This document shows positions 33,809 through 42,081 of a stretch of 64,000 nt of DNA, one piece after another. The translations under genes and the position numbers were made by a program. A model generated the notes under the pieces. That model saw only the letters and a list, made by a program, of their open reading frames with translations, was not told the origin of the DNA and made no database searches. Every line of letters starts with the position of its first letter. The stretch's first letter is position 1. Where the stretch lies: NCBI RefSeq assembly GCF_022919135.1, contig NZ_CP095049.1, positions 3,166,501 through 3,230,500 of the forward strand, written 5' to 3'. The DNA is from Hymenobacter cellulosivorans (lineage in GTDB: Bacteria; Bacteroidota; Bacteroidia; Cytophagales; Hymenobacteraceae).

Positions 33809-35206
33809 ATGGAACGATATCGACACTACTCCGACGCGTCGCGCCTGGTTTTGCCCGTGGTAGATGTGCTCCTGATTTTCTGGGCTTTCCGCCTGGCGGG
33901 CCGCATGGTCTGGGGAACCTGGCAATTTACCGGCTACTCGCCCTTCTGTTTTGTGATTTTCTGCCTGCTCTGGTGGCTGCTTTCCGGGCAATTTGCCAAC
34001 ATCTACCGGGTCGATAAGCTGATTACCTACCCCGAGAAGCTGCTCTACCTGATGCGCACCTTCCTATTGCACGCCTGCCTTGTGCTAGCCGTGGTGTGGG
34101 TCATGGAGCTTAACTGGCTGTCGTTGCGCTTCATCTTTGCCGTCTATAGCTTTTCGGTGGCCGGGGTAGTAGTGGCCAGGTTCCTGATGACGTTCTGTTA
34201 CCGGGCCTACCACCAGCACGTGGCCCGGCCCCACACCCGCTTTATCATCGTTGGGGCCGGCGAGAGTGGGCAGGAGCTGTACCGCTTTCTGGCCTCCCAC
34301 GACCCGGTCGGTAATCAGTTTCAGGGTTTCTTCGCCGATGAGCCCGTGGCCGAGGGCCTGCGGCCTTACGTGCGCGGCCCGTTAGCCGAGCTGAAAAGCT
34401 ACTGTCTGCGCACTACTATCGACGAAATCTACTTCACCCTGCCCCTCGACCGGCACGAACTCATTGAGGACTTGTCGCAGTTTGCCGACGACCATTTCCT
34501 CTCGTTCCGCATTGTGCCCGACTTCCGCGGCACCGTGCGCCGCGAAGTCAATGTGTACTTCTACGACCATTTGCCCATTCTCACCATCCGGCACCAGCCC
34601 CTGGGCATTCGCACCAATCAGGTACTCAAGCGCCTGTTCGATATCGGCTTTTCCCTGGGCGTTATTACGCTGGTATTTCCTTTTATTCTGCCTATTCTGG
34701 CCCTGCTCATCAAGCTCGACTCGCCGGGACCGGTATTCTTCAAGCAAATGCGGCCGGGCAAGCGCAACCACCTGTTTCCCTGCTACAAGCTGCGCACCAT
34801 GCGCGCCGACCACCGCCAGGCCGAGCTGCAAGCCACCCTGGGCGACCCGCGCGTAACCCGGGTGGGCAAGTACCTGCGCAAATACAACCTGGACGAGTTG
34901 CCCCAGTTTTTCAACGTGCTGCTGGGGCATATGTCGGTGGTGGGGCCCCGGCCCAACATGGTGTCGCAGCTGGAAGAATACTCCAAGCACATCCGCACCT
35001 ACCAGATGCGCCACGCCGTGACGCCCGGCATCACCGGCTATGCCCAGGTGAACGGCTACCGCGGCGAAACCCGCGCCCCCCAGGCCATGCGCAAGCGGGT
35101 GGAATATGACCTTAAGTATATGGAAACCTGGACGTTCGGCCTCGATATGAAAATCATCGGCAAAACTGTCTGGAACATGATTCGCGGCGAGAAAAATGCC
35201 TACTAG
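33809..35206 (+). CDS. Polyprenyl-phosphate glycosylphosphotransferase (WcaJ/WbaP type)
   Basis: This 465-residue membrane enzyme starts exopolysaccharide repeat-unit assembly by moving a sugar-1-phosphate (often glucose) onto undecaprenyl phosphate. Four to five N-terminal membrane helices are followed by a CoA-binding-like domain ([17 protein letters not shown]) and one more helix. The catalytic C-terminal domain carries [44 protein letters not shown] and GPRP. The donor sugar cannot be read from sequence. It is the first gene of the plus-strand EPS unit, and a WecG-type transferase follows. Confidence 0.92.
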   Translation: MERYRHYSDASRLVLPVVDVLLIFWAFRLAGRMVWGTWQFTGYSPFCFVIFCLLWWLLSGQFANIYRVDKLITYPEKLLYLMRTFLLHACLVLAVVWVMELNWLSLRFIFAVYSFSVAGVVVARFLMTFCYRAYHQHVARPHTRFIIVGAGESGQELYRFLASHDPVGNQFQGFFADEPVAEGLRPYVRGPLAELKSYCLRTTIDEIYFTLPLDRHELIEDLSQFADDHFLSFRIVPDFRGTVRREVNVYFYDHLPILTIRHQPLGIRTNQVLKRLFDIGFSLGVITLVFPFILPILALLIKLDSPGPVFFKQMRPGKRNHLFPCYKLRTMRADHRQAELQATLGDPRVTRVGKYLRKYNLDELPQFFNVLLGHMSVVGPRPNMVSQLEEYSKHIRTYQMRHAVTPGITGYAQVNGYRGETRAPQAMRKRVEYDLKYMETWTFGLDMKIIGKTVWNMIRGEKNAY

Positions 35207-35344
35207 CGGCGAATGAGTGAGATGGTGAATGAGTGAGGTTTTGCTTTGCTGGCGCAAGCTAAAAGTTCTCAATATCAGCCTATTGCTCTGCTCATTGGCT
35301 TTGTCCTTCCTACTTCACTCATTCACCATCTCACTCATTCGCCG
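35207..35344. repeat. Perfect 30-bp GTGA-type inverted repeat spanning an intercistronic spacer
   Basis: The arms at 35207-35236 and 35315-35344 are perfect reverse complements. The left arm starts at the last base of the upstream stop codon region and the right arm ends at the base before the ATG at 35345. The spacer is 78 bases. The arms share the GTGAGATGGTGAAT core with repeats at 27-68 and 44337-44359. Confidence 0.93.
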
Positions 35345-36124
35345 ATGCTGCCCAAACGCTTAGTGCTGGATTCGTGGATTTCTACCGGCTCTCCGGCTGA
35401 CTTCGTGACGGCCATCTTGGCGTTGGGAGCGGCCCGGTCGTCGGCTTACGTGTGCTGCGCCAATGTGCACATGGTGGTGGAAGCCCATCAGTATCCCGAT
35501 TTTCGCCGCATTCTGGATGAAGCTGCCATTGTAACGCCGGATGGTAGTCCAGTAGCGGCGGCGGTTGGCTGGTTTCATAATCAACCCCAAGCTCGCATTG
35601 CCGGCATGGATCTGCTGCCCATGTTGTTAGAGGAAGCGGCCCGGCGCGGGCAGTCGGTGTATTTCTACGGCACTACCGACGAAGTGCTGGCCGCCATGGT
35701 GGCCCGGGCCCGGCGCGAACTGCCCAACCTGAAAATTGCCGGCACCCACTCGCCGCCGTTTCGGCCGCTCACGCCCGAGGAAGACGCCGCCGAAGTAGCT
35801 GCCATCAACGCCGCCGACCCCGATTTGCTGTTTGTGGCGCTGGGTTGCCCGCGGCAGGAGCGCTGGATGGCGGCCCACCAGGGCCAGATTCGCAGCTGCA
35901 TGCTGGGAGTAGGCCAGGCTTTTCCGGTGTACGCCGGTTTGGAGCCCCGTCTTCCCGCCTGGGCCCGGCGCTTGTGGCTCGAATGGGCCTACCGGCTCTA
36001 CTTGGAGCCTAAACGGCTATGGAAGCGCTACTTGCACACAAATACCAAGTTCCTGCTTCTATTGGGGCGCCGGACTGCGGCCTACCTGGTTAGGCGGCCC
36101 ACAGCGCCCCTAGCTAGCAGGTAG
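35345..36124 (+). CDS. WecG/TagA/CpsF-family glycosyltransferase
   Basis: A GT26 family transferase of 259 residues. Diagnostic parts are the NVHMVVEAHQYPDFR block, VTPDGSPV, and LLFVALGCPRQERWM, followed by MLGVGQAFPVYAGLEPRLP. Family members add N-acetylmannosaminuronic acid, ManNAc or other sugars to a lipid-linked acceptor, usually as the second step. Its place after the initiating transferase supports that. The ATG at 35345 is chosen as it directly follows the inverted repeat; an earlier frame start at 35246 lies inside it. Confidence 0.88.
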   Translation: MLPKRLVLDSWISTGSPADFVTAILALGAARSSAYVCCANVHMVVEAHQYPDFRRILDEAAIVTPDGSPVAAAVGWFHNQPQARIAGMDLLPMLLEEAARRGQSVYFYGTTDEVLAAMVARARRELPNLKIAGTHSPPFRPLTPEEDAAEVAAINAADPDLLFVALGCPRQERWMAAHQGQIRSCMLGVGQAFPVYAGLEPRLPAWARRLWLEWAYRLYLEPKRLWKRYLHTNTKFLLLLGRRTAAYLVRRPTAPLASR

Positions 36125-36204
36125 GCGAGGCGTGTAGGCCCAAACTGTTACTGGATAAAATTTATTGGTAATTGATTTTTGTTAAATTATAATCATAAAA
36201 TTTA

Positions 36205-36234
36205 TTGACATTATTATAATAAATAGTATATTTC
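36205..36234 (+). promoter_or_regulatory. Promoter of the CDP-sugar gene set
   Basis: TTG (36205-36207), 19 bases, then TATATTTC (36227-36234) fits the Bacteroidota TTG-N19-TAnnTTTG pattern with one mismatch. It lies in an AT-rich spacer 87 bases upstream of rfbF. Confidence 0.65.
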
Positions 36235-36321
36235 ACTATCCAAGAAGCACCCAGTAAGCCAAGCCTTACTTCTGATATTGTCTTCTTTCCCCGATTCTTT
36301 TTCAACCAGTACCCACACAGC

Positions 36322-37212
36322 ATGAAAGCAGTAATACTCGCGGGCGGCTATGGCACCCGAATCAGCGAAGAAAGCGGCGTCCGGCCCAAACCCATGGTGG
36401 AAATTGGCGGCAAGCCCATTCTGTGGCACATTATGAAGATTTATTCCCACCACGGTATCCGGGACTTCGTAGTGTGCTGCGGCTACAAAGGTCACATGAT
36501 AAAGCAGTACTTCTCGGATTATTTCCTGCATAATGCCGATGTGACGTTTCGGATGGACCGCAACGAAATGCAGATTCACCGCAGCAACGCCGAGCCCTGG
36601 ACCGTGACGCTGGTGGATACCGGGCAGGAAACCATGACTGGCGGGCGTTTGCGCCGGGTGCGCGAGCATCTCGACAACGAAACCTTCTGCCTGACCTACG
36701 GCGACGGGGTGGGCAACGTAGATATTCAGGCTGCTATCCGCCACCACCAGGAGCAGGGCGCGCTGGCCACGCTCACGGCTGTGCGCCAGCCGGGCCGCTT
36801 TGGGGTTTTCTCGCTCGGCGAGGAATCGAGCCGCATTTCCAACTTTATGGAAAAGCCCGAAGGCGGCGAAACGCCCTGGATTAACGGGGGCTTCTTCGTG
36901 CTGGAGCCCGCCGTGTTCGACTACATCGATGATGACGACACGGTCTGGGAAAAAGGCCCGTTGGAGCGTCTGGCGGCCAATGGCGCCCTGGCGGCCTACC
37001 GTCATACCGGTTTCTGGCAGCCCATGGACACGCTGCGCGACCGGAACATGCTGGAGGAAATGTGGAGCACTGGCAAGGCCCAGTGGAAAATATGGGGCAA
37101 TACTACCAGCGTACCCGCCCCAGACCCCGTGCTGACCGATATTATGACCTCGGCAGTGGCTGCCCCGGCCGGGCAGCGCGTCGCAGCTCCCACGCTGCTA
37201 CCCAACGCCTAA
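36322..37212 (+). CDS. rfbF: Glucose-1-phosphate cytidylyltransferase
   Basis: The 296-residue nucleotidyltransferase makes CDP-glucose from CTP and glucose 1-phosphate. The signature [20 protein letters not shown] and [15 protein letters not shown] at the N-terminus is characteristic of RfbF, and LTYGDGVGN and NGGFFVLEP follow. A 40-residue tail rich in Ala and Pro ends the protein and is probably variable. It opens a four-gene plus-strand unit (epimerase, RfbC-like, SAF oxidoreductase). No CDP-glucose 4,6-dehydratase gene is present in the window. Confidence 0.92.
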   Translation: MKAVILAGGYGTRISEESGVRPKPMVEIGGKPILWHIMKIYSHHGIRDFVVCCGYKGHMIKQYFSDYFLHNADVTFRMDRNEMQIHRSNAEPWTVTLVDTGQETMTGGRLRRVREHLDNETFCLTYGDGVGNVDIQAAIRHHQEQGALATLTAVRQPGRFGVFSLGEESSRISNFMEKPEGGETPWINGGFFVLEPAVFDYIDDDDTVWEKGPLERLAANGALAAYRHTGFWQPMDTLRDRNMLEEMWSTGKAQWKIWGNTTSVPAPDPVLTDIMTSAVAAPAGQRVAAPTLLPNA

Positions 37213-37303
37213 CATCCTTTCCGACTGGCTCCTACACCTTTCCGCCCTGGCGCGGCTGGGCTCCTCTTGCCTTGTATTTCACAATTCAATTCCTTCTTCT
37301 AGT

Positions 37304-38407
37304 ATGCAACGCATCCTAATAACTGGTAATATGGGCTACGTCGGGCCTGGCGTGGTGCGCCACCTGCGGCGTGTATTTCCCAAGGCTGAGCTTATCGGCT
37401 ACGACATGGGCTACTTTGCCCACTGCCTGACCGGGACCGGGCGTCTGCCCGAATCCCGCCTCGACCGGCAGCTCTTCGGCGACGTGCGCCACCTGCCCGA
37501 TTCATTGCTGCAGGAAGTCGATGCGGTAGTGCATCTGGCCGCTATTTCCAACGACCCCATGGGGCAGACCTACGAGGATGTGACTCTGGAAATAAACTAC
37601 CGGGCTGGCATCTGGCTGGCGCGGCGGGCCAAGGCCGCGGGCGTATCGTCCTTCGTGTTTGCCAGCTCCTGTAGCATGTACGGCGCGGGCGGCGACGGGG
37701 CCAAAACCGAGAATTCGGCACTGAACCCGCTGACAGCCTACGCCCGCAGCAAGGTGCTGAGCGAGCAGGAGCTGGCTCCGCTGGCCGATGAAAGTTTCTG
37801 CGTGACCTGCCTGCGCTTTGCCACGGCCTGCGGCTGGAGTGACCGGTTGCGTCTAGACTTAGTGGTCAATGACTTTGTAGCGGGAGCCGTGGCTACGGGC
37901 CGCATCAGCATCCTGAGCGACGGCTCGCCTTGGCGGCCGCTCATTCACGTGCAGGACATGGCCCGGGCCATTGAGTGGGCCATTGGCCGGCCCGCCGACG
38001 TCGGCGGTAGCTTTCTGGCCATCAATGCCGGTTCGGAAGAGTGGAACTACCAGGTGCGGGATTTGGCCGCGGCCATTGCCGCCATTATTCCCGGCACTGA
38101 AGTGGAGCTCAACCCCGCTGCCCCGCCCGACAAACGCTCATACCGCGTGGATTTCAGCCTGTTCCGCCAACTCGCCCCCAACCACCAGCCCCAGCGCACC
38201 CTGGCCGATACCATCACCGAGCTGCGCGACGGCCTGCTCGGCATGGGCTTCCGTGACCCGGAATTCCGCTCGTCGCAGCTGATGCGGCTGCGCGTGCTCA
38301 CGGCCCTGGGTGAAACCGGGCAGCTGGACGAAGGGCTGAGCTGGACCGCGGAAAAAGCACCTGCGCCTGTCAAGGCTGCCGAGCCCGCCGAGTTGGCTTT
38401 GTCCTGA
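37304..38407 (+). CDS. NAD-dependent epimerase/dehydratase (extended SDR)
   Basis: An extended SDR of 367 residues. The N-terminal motif ILITGNMGYVGPGVVRHL binds NAD(P); VVHLAAISNDPMG and the catalytic Tyr-x3-Lys in YARSK follow, with a Ser in FASSCSMYG. It is not the RfbG type, whose opening motif is different. Its substrate is probably a CDP-sugar made by the adjacent RfbF, but epimerase, dehydratase and reductase activities cannot be told apart. The tail beyond residue 340 is Ala/Pro-rich. Confidence 0.82.
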   Translation: MQRILITGNMGYVGPGVVRHLRRVFPKAELIGYDMGYFAHCLTGTGRLPESRLDRQLFGDVRHLPDSLLQEVDAVVHLAAISNDPMGQTYEDVTLEINYRAGIWLARRAKAAGVSSFVFASSCSMYGAGGDGAKTENSALNPLTAYARSKVLSEQELAPLADESFCVTCLRFATACGWSDRLRLDLVVNDFVAGAVATGRISILSDGSPWRPLIHVQDMARAIEWAIGRPADVGGSFLAINAGSEEWNYQVRDLAAAIAAIIPGTEVELNPAAPPDKRSYRVDFSLFRQLAPNHQPQRTLADTITELRDGLLGMGFRDPEFRSSQLMRLRVLTALGETGQLDEGLSWTAEKAPAPVKAAEPAELALS

Positions 38408-38461
38408 CCCTCTACTGCGCTTAGTATTTCCCCTTTTCTGCCACCGCTACACCTCCTTTCT

Positions 38462-39031
38462 ATGATTTTCACGGAAACCGAACTATCTGGCGCTTTTATC
38501 ATTGACGTCGACCGGCTATCGGATGAACGCGGCTTTTTTGCCCGTTCCTGGTGCGAAGACGAGTTTGCCGCCCACGGCATTCTCATGCCCCCATTGCAGG
38601 CCAACGTGTCGTCGAACCCGCGAAAAGGCACTCTGCGCGGCATGCACTTCCAGCTGCCGCCCCACGAGGAAACCAAGCTGGTACGCTGCACCCAGGGCGC
38701 CATCTACGACGTCATCGTGGATTTACGGGAAGAGTCGCCGACGTATGGGCAGTGGCTGGGCGTGGAGCTGACGGCTTCCAGCTTCCGGATGCTGTTCGTG
38801 CCGGGCCGCTTTGCCCATGGCTTCCTAACGCTCACCGACAATACCGACGTGTGCTATCAGGTGTCGGCCAAGTACGCCCCAGGGGCCGAGCGGGGCCTGC
38901 GCTGGAACGACCCGGCCATCAACATTCAGTGGCCTTTCGAGCCCAAGCTGGTGTCGGAGAAGGACAGCAGGCACCCGGATTTCCAGCTGCTGGTGCCCGA
39001 AATTCAAACCGAAGCCCGACTGGTAGAATAG
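38462..39031 (+). CDS. dTDP-4-dehydrorhamnose 3,5-epimerase family protein
   Basis: A cupin-fold sugar epimerase of 189 residues. The catalytic His is in LRGMHFQLPPHEETKLV, preceded by FNxNxS-like QANVSSNPRKGTLRG, and the Tyr lies in DNTDVCYQVS. FVPGRFAHGFLTL completes the active site. The classical substrate is dTDP-4-keto-6-deoxyglucose, but no rml genes are in the window. The RfbF neighbour suggests it epimerises a CDP-keto sugar instead. Confidence 0.85.
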   Translation: MIFTETELSGAFIIDVDRLSDERGFFARSWCEDEFAAHGILMPPLQANVSSNPRKGTLRGMHFQLPPHEETKLVRCTQGAIYDVIVDLREESPTYGQWLGVELTASSFRMLFVPGRFAHGFLTLTDNTDVCYQVSAKYAPGAERGLRWNDPAINIQWPFEPKLVSEKDSRHPDFQLLVPEIQTEARLVE

Positions 39032-39114
39032 GTAGGCGCCGGGCCCGGGAAAACCTGGGCCCGGCGCGTGCTTTTCACGCGGGCTGCATTTCTCACTCTC
39101 ATTTTAGAACACGC

Positions 39115-40467
39115 ATGATACTAGTAGACAAAGCCCTGGCCGAACGGCAGCGCCTGGGCCAGCCCATCCGCGTGGGCATGGTGGGCGCGGGCTTTATGGC
39201 TAAGGGCGTGGCCCGGCAGATTTGCCGCTACGTGCCCGGCATGGAGCTGGTGGCCATTGCCAACCGCACCCTCGACAAAGCCCGGCAGTGCTACGAGGAA
39301 GCCGGCACCCTGGCCCCGCGAGAGGTAGCCTCGGTGAGTCAGCTCGAAGCCTGCATTGCCCAGGGCCTGCCCGCCATTACCGACGACGCGCTGCTGCTGA
39401 GCCGGGCCGAGGGCATCGACGCCATCATCGAGGTGACCGGGGCCGTGGAGCACGGCGCCCGGGTGGTGCTGGAGGCCATTCGGCACGGCAAGCATATCGT
39501 GCTGCTCAACGCCGAGCTGGACGGCACCGTGGGCCCGATTCTGAAAGTGTATGCCGACCGGGCCGGGGTAATCTATACCGTGGCCGACGGCGACCAGCCC
39601 GGCGTGACGCTCAATCTGGCCCGCTTCGTAAAGGGCATTGGAGTGAAGCCGGTGCTGTGCGGCAACATCAAGGGCCTGCACGACCCGTACCGCAACCCGA
39701 CCACCCAGGAGGGCTTTGCCCGGCAGTGGGGCCAGAACCCGAGCATGGTTACCAGCTTCGCCGACGGCAGCAAAATTAGCTTCGAGCAGGCTGTCATTGC
39801 CAACGCCCTGGGCATGCAGGTGGCGCAGCGCGGCATGCTGGGCCCGACTGTGGCGCCCGGCACGCCCATCAGCAAGGCCGCCGAGTGGTACCCGCAGGAG
39901 CTGCTGCTCAGCGGCGGCCCCGGCATCGTGGACTACGTGGTGGGCGCCGAGCCTGGCCCCGGCGTCTTCGTGCTGGGCACCATCGATGACCCGGTGCAGC
40001 AGCACTATCTGAAGCTCTATAAGCTCGGGCCCGGGCCGCTGTACTGCTTCTACACGCCTTATCACCTCTGCCATTTCGAAACGCCGACTACCGTGGCCCG
40101 CGCCGTGCTCTTTGGCGACGCGGCCCTGGCCCCGGCTGGCGTTATGCAGGTCGAGGTGGTAACGGCGGCCAAGATTCCGTTGTTTGCCGGCCAGACCCTG
40201 GACGGCATCGGGCACTACCACACCTACGGCCTGGCCGAAAACGCCTCGGTAGCCGACCAGGAGCGGCTTTTGCCCATCGGCGTGGCCGAGGGCTGCATCC
40301 TGCGCCACGACGTGCCCAAAGACCAGGTGCTGACCTACGACGACGTGCTGCTGCCCGAAGGCCGCCTCATCGACCAGTTGCGCCAGGAGCAGGCCGCGTA
40401 TTTCGGCCAGGCCCAACCGGCCAAAGTAGCAGCTCCGACGGAGGCCGCGGCAGTGGCCGGGGAATAA
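39115..40467 (+). CDS. Homoserine dehydrogenase-like oxidoreductase with SAF domain
   Basis: The 450-residue protein has an N-terminal Rossmann domain (VGMVGAGFMAKGVARQI), a middle domain with ADGDQPGVTLNLARFVKG and GNIKGLHDPYRNPTTQ, and a C-terminal SAF domain (KIPLFAGQTLDGIGHY to the end). This matches the group of predicted homoserine dehydrogenase-like proteins with SAF domains. True homoserine dehydrogenase activity is unlikely here. It is placed last in the CDP-sugar unit, so it may act on a sugar nucleotide or its precursor. The ATG at 39115 lies 83 bases after the RfbC-like gene; a longer open frame from 38551 overlaps that gene and is rejected. A poly-Ala/Pro tail is present. Confidence 0.8.
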   Translation: MILVDKALAERQRLGQPIRVGMVGAGFMAKGVARQICRYVPGMELVAIANRTLDKARQCYEEAGTLAPREVASVSQLEACIAQGLPAITDDALLLSRAEGIDAIIEVTGAVEHGARVVLEAIRHGKHIVLLNAELDGTVGPILKVYADRAGVIYTVADGDQPGVTLNLARFVKGIGVKPVLCGNIKGLHDPYRNPTTQEGFARQWGQNPSMVTSFADGSKISFEQAVIANALGMQVAQRGMLGPTVAPGTPISKAAEWYPQELLLSGGPGIVDYVVGAEPGPGVFVLGTIDDPVQQHYLKLYKLGPGPLYCFYTPYHLCHFETPTTVARAVLFGDAALAPAGVMQVEVVTAAKIPLFAGQTLDGIGHYHTYGLAENASVADQERLLPIGVAEGCILRHDVPKDQVLTYDDVLLPEGRLIDQLRQEQAAYFGQAQPAKVAAPTEAAAVAGE

Positions 40468-40502
40468 GCATAAGACAAGGCCGGCAACGGTATTTCAGTG
40501 GT

Positions 40503-40542
40503 AAAAAGCAGCGCCGTCCGGGAAGGGTGGTGCTGCTTTTTT
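40503..40542 (+). terminator. Terminator of the CDP-sugar unit
   Basis: AAAAGCAGCGCC pairs with GGTGCTGCTTTT (one G-U), followed by a further T run, 36 bases after the stop codon at 40467. Confidence 0.8.
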
Positions 40543-40593
40543 GTGGGCAAAATCTTGGCCGGAGTGTGATGGAAGGGAAGTGGGCCGAACCAA

Positions 40594-40638
40594 AAAAGCC
40601 CAGACTCAGCAGCAAACTGCTGCTGAGTCTGGGCTTTT
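40594..40638. terminator. Bidirectional terminator, 21-bp perfect stem
   Basis: Arms 40594-40614 and 40618-40638 are perfect complements around a 3-base AAC loop. A runs on the left and T runs on the right serve both strands, between convergent genes. Confidence 0.9.
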
Positions 40639-40660
40639 AAGATTGGTAAGCGGTGTTACC

Positions 40661-41677
40661 TTACACGACTACCGCAGCAGGTTCGGGCCGGGCAGAAAGT
40701 TGGGTAGGTGTGGTCGGGCCGGAAGCTGGCTGCCAGCCGCGCCGCGCCCGGGCCTGGATAATCTTCCGGCTTTCCACTGCCTCCCGCCAATGCTGCCATA
40801 TATACCGATACGCCGGCAAGGAGCTGCGCTCAAACAGTACCGAGTAAGCCATAATGGCCAGCTGCCGCGGAATGGCCTGTAGCAGCAGCCGCGGGGCCTG
40901 CGCAGGGGTCGTGTTTTTGATGAGCAGCAGCCACTGGTTTTTCACCGCGTCGGTTTTGATGGCGCTGGCCAGGCGGTTGCGCAGGCGTAAGTTGGCGGGC
41001 AAAAACTGTCGGGGGTGCAACGCGCGGCAGGAAGGCTCAAACCAGGTCCGCCAGCCGTAGAGCCGCCCGCGCCAGGCCACATCCCAGTCCTCTTTGTGGG
41101 CAAAAAAGCGCGGGTCGAAAAAGTGACCTTCTATCCGCAAATCATTAATAAAGCGGCGACGGAACAGCGGCAGCGCGCCATCGGCCCCGTCCACGTAGCC
41201 GGGCTCCAGCGCGGCCTCACTGACGCGCTGCCGGTGCAGGCGTAGTCTGTAGCGCCCATCAGGTAGGGCCGTCATACCGGCGCTGTCGATGTAGGGGTCG
41301 GCTTCCTGACTTTGCACCAGCAGTCCACACACCGTCCCGATTTGCTCGTCGCGCTGCATGGCTGCCACAGCCTTTGCCAGGTAGTCGGGCTGCATTTCTA
41401 CGTCGGGGTTTACCAGCAGCACGTAGTCCGACTGGGTGCGGTCCAGGGCGTAGTTGTGGCCGCCGCAGAAGCCGGTGTTTTGCGGCAGGCGATGCAGCTT
41501 CAGCCTCTTATCGGCGGCCGACAGTGCTTCAACCCGGGCACAGGTATCGTCGGCGGAGGCGTTATCGACTACCCAGAACTCAAAGTCTGAGTAAGTTTGG
41601 GCCAAGGCTGAGCGCAGGCAGGCCTCCACCGAGTCGGCGCTGTTCCAGGTGACGAGCGAAAGCAAAACGGAAGGCAT
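40661..41677 (-). CDS. Glycosyltransferase family 2
   Basis: A GT2 inverting transferase of 338 residues. The GT-A opening LLSLVTWNSADSVEACLRSA is followed by VVDNASADDT and NTGFCGGHNYAL. The metal-binding motif is LLVNPDVEM, and EDWDVAWRGRLYGW lies near the acceptor side. The type resembles rhamnosyl-like transferases, but donor and acceptor are unknown. It is the last gene of the minus-strand gmd unit, 31 bases from the end of a GT61 remnant. Confidence 0.87.
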   Translation of the reverse strand: MPSVLLSLVTWNSADSVEACLRSALAQTYSDFEFWVVDNASADDTCARVEALSAADKRLKLHRLPQNTGFCGGHNYALDRTQSDYVLLVNPDVEMQPDYLAKAVAAMQRDEQIGTVCGLLVQSQEADPYIDSAGMTALPDGRYRLRLHRQRVSEAALEPGYVDGADGALPLFRRRFINDLRIEGHFFDPRFFAHKEDWDVAWRGRLYGWRTWFEPSCRALHPRQFLPANLRLRNRLASAIKTDAVKNQWLLLIKNTTPAQAPRLLLQAIPRQLAIMAYSVLFERSSLPAYRYIWQHWREAVESRKIIQARARRGWQPASGPTTPTQLSARPEPAAVVV

Positions 41678-41708
41678 AGGAGGAAAAAAGAGGTGAAACG
41701 GGAGATGG

Positions 41709-41923
41709 CTAGGTACCCGGCGCGCAGAGCAGCATGTTTGCCCGGCCGGCGCTTACCGGCCCCACCATGGCCGGGGCCGGTAAGCGCCGGCCAACAAGGC
41801 TACTTTTTCCCGCAGACTCAATGGGCTGAGTTCGTAGCTCCGGAAGCCAAACGTGTTGAGCATCTTTTCGACTTCCGCCACGTTGCGCACGTGGCGGAAG
41901 CTCGTGTCGCGGCGGCTCACGTA
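41709..41923 (-). pseudogene. Degraded GT61 (DUF563) glycosyltransferase fragment
   Basis: Reading the minus strand from 41923 gives YVSRRDTSFRHVRNVAEV, then EKMLNTFGFRSYELSP and LSLREKVALLAGA. This aligns with YISRRDAPGRRVQPAAEV and SELSFAEKVALFSQA of the intact GT61 gene next door. After LLAGA the frame is lost. A second frame then continues with SAGRANMLLCAPGT and a stop, matching the family's GAGLxNxxF-type block. The 5' two thirds and the 3' end are absent, and a stop codon directly precedes the first segment. Confidence 0.8.
41744..41792. repeat. Perfect 20-bp inverted repeat inside the GT61 remnant
   Basis: Arms 41744-41763 and 41773-41792 are perfect complements with a 9-base spacer. 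The repeat lies exactly where the GT61 reading frame breaks. No T tract follows on either strand. Confidence 0.9.
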
Positions 41924-42081
41924 CTACCAGCGGACTAAAGGAATACGCTTGCAAAGCGGACAGAAACACCTGAAACATGAACCACCCTGCCCTTGGGTAA
42001 GTAGCAACTGGTGGTGAAGCTGTGGAATCGGGTGTGTCCGGTGTTTGTGCGAGTAAGCAGGAGCAGGACCGAGAAGTCAGC
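41924..42081. other. Spacer between GT61 gene and its remnant
   Basis: I see no further GT61 similarity or other gene in these 158 bases. Together with the remnant, it makes the 404-base gap between the GT61 and GT2 genes. Confidence 0.5.

Noticed and set aside
33724..34017. A 97-codon plus-strand frame overlapping the glycosylphosphotransferase start
   Set aside because: Most of it lies out of frame within a well-supported gene.
38551..39114. N-terminal extension of the SAF oxidoreductase frame
   Set aside because: It overlaps the RfbC-like gene in another frame and its translation is Arg/Pro/Ala-rich. The Rossmann fold starts after the ATG at 39115.
41744..41792. Perfect 20-bp inverted repeat read as a terminator
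   Set aside because: No T run follows on either strand, and it lies within the GT61 remnant at the frame break.
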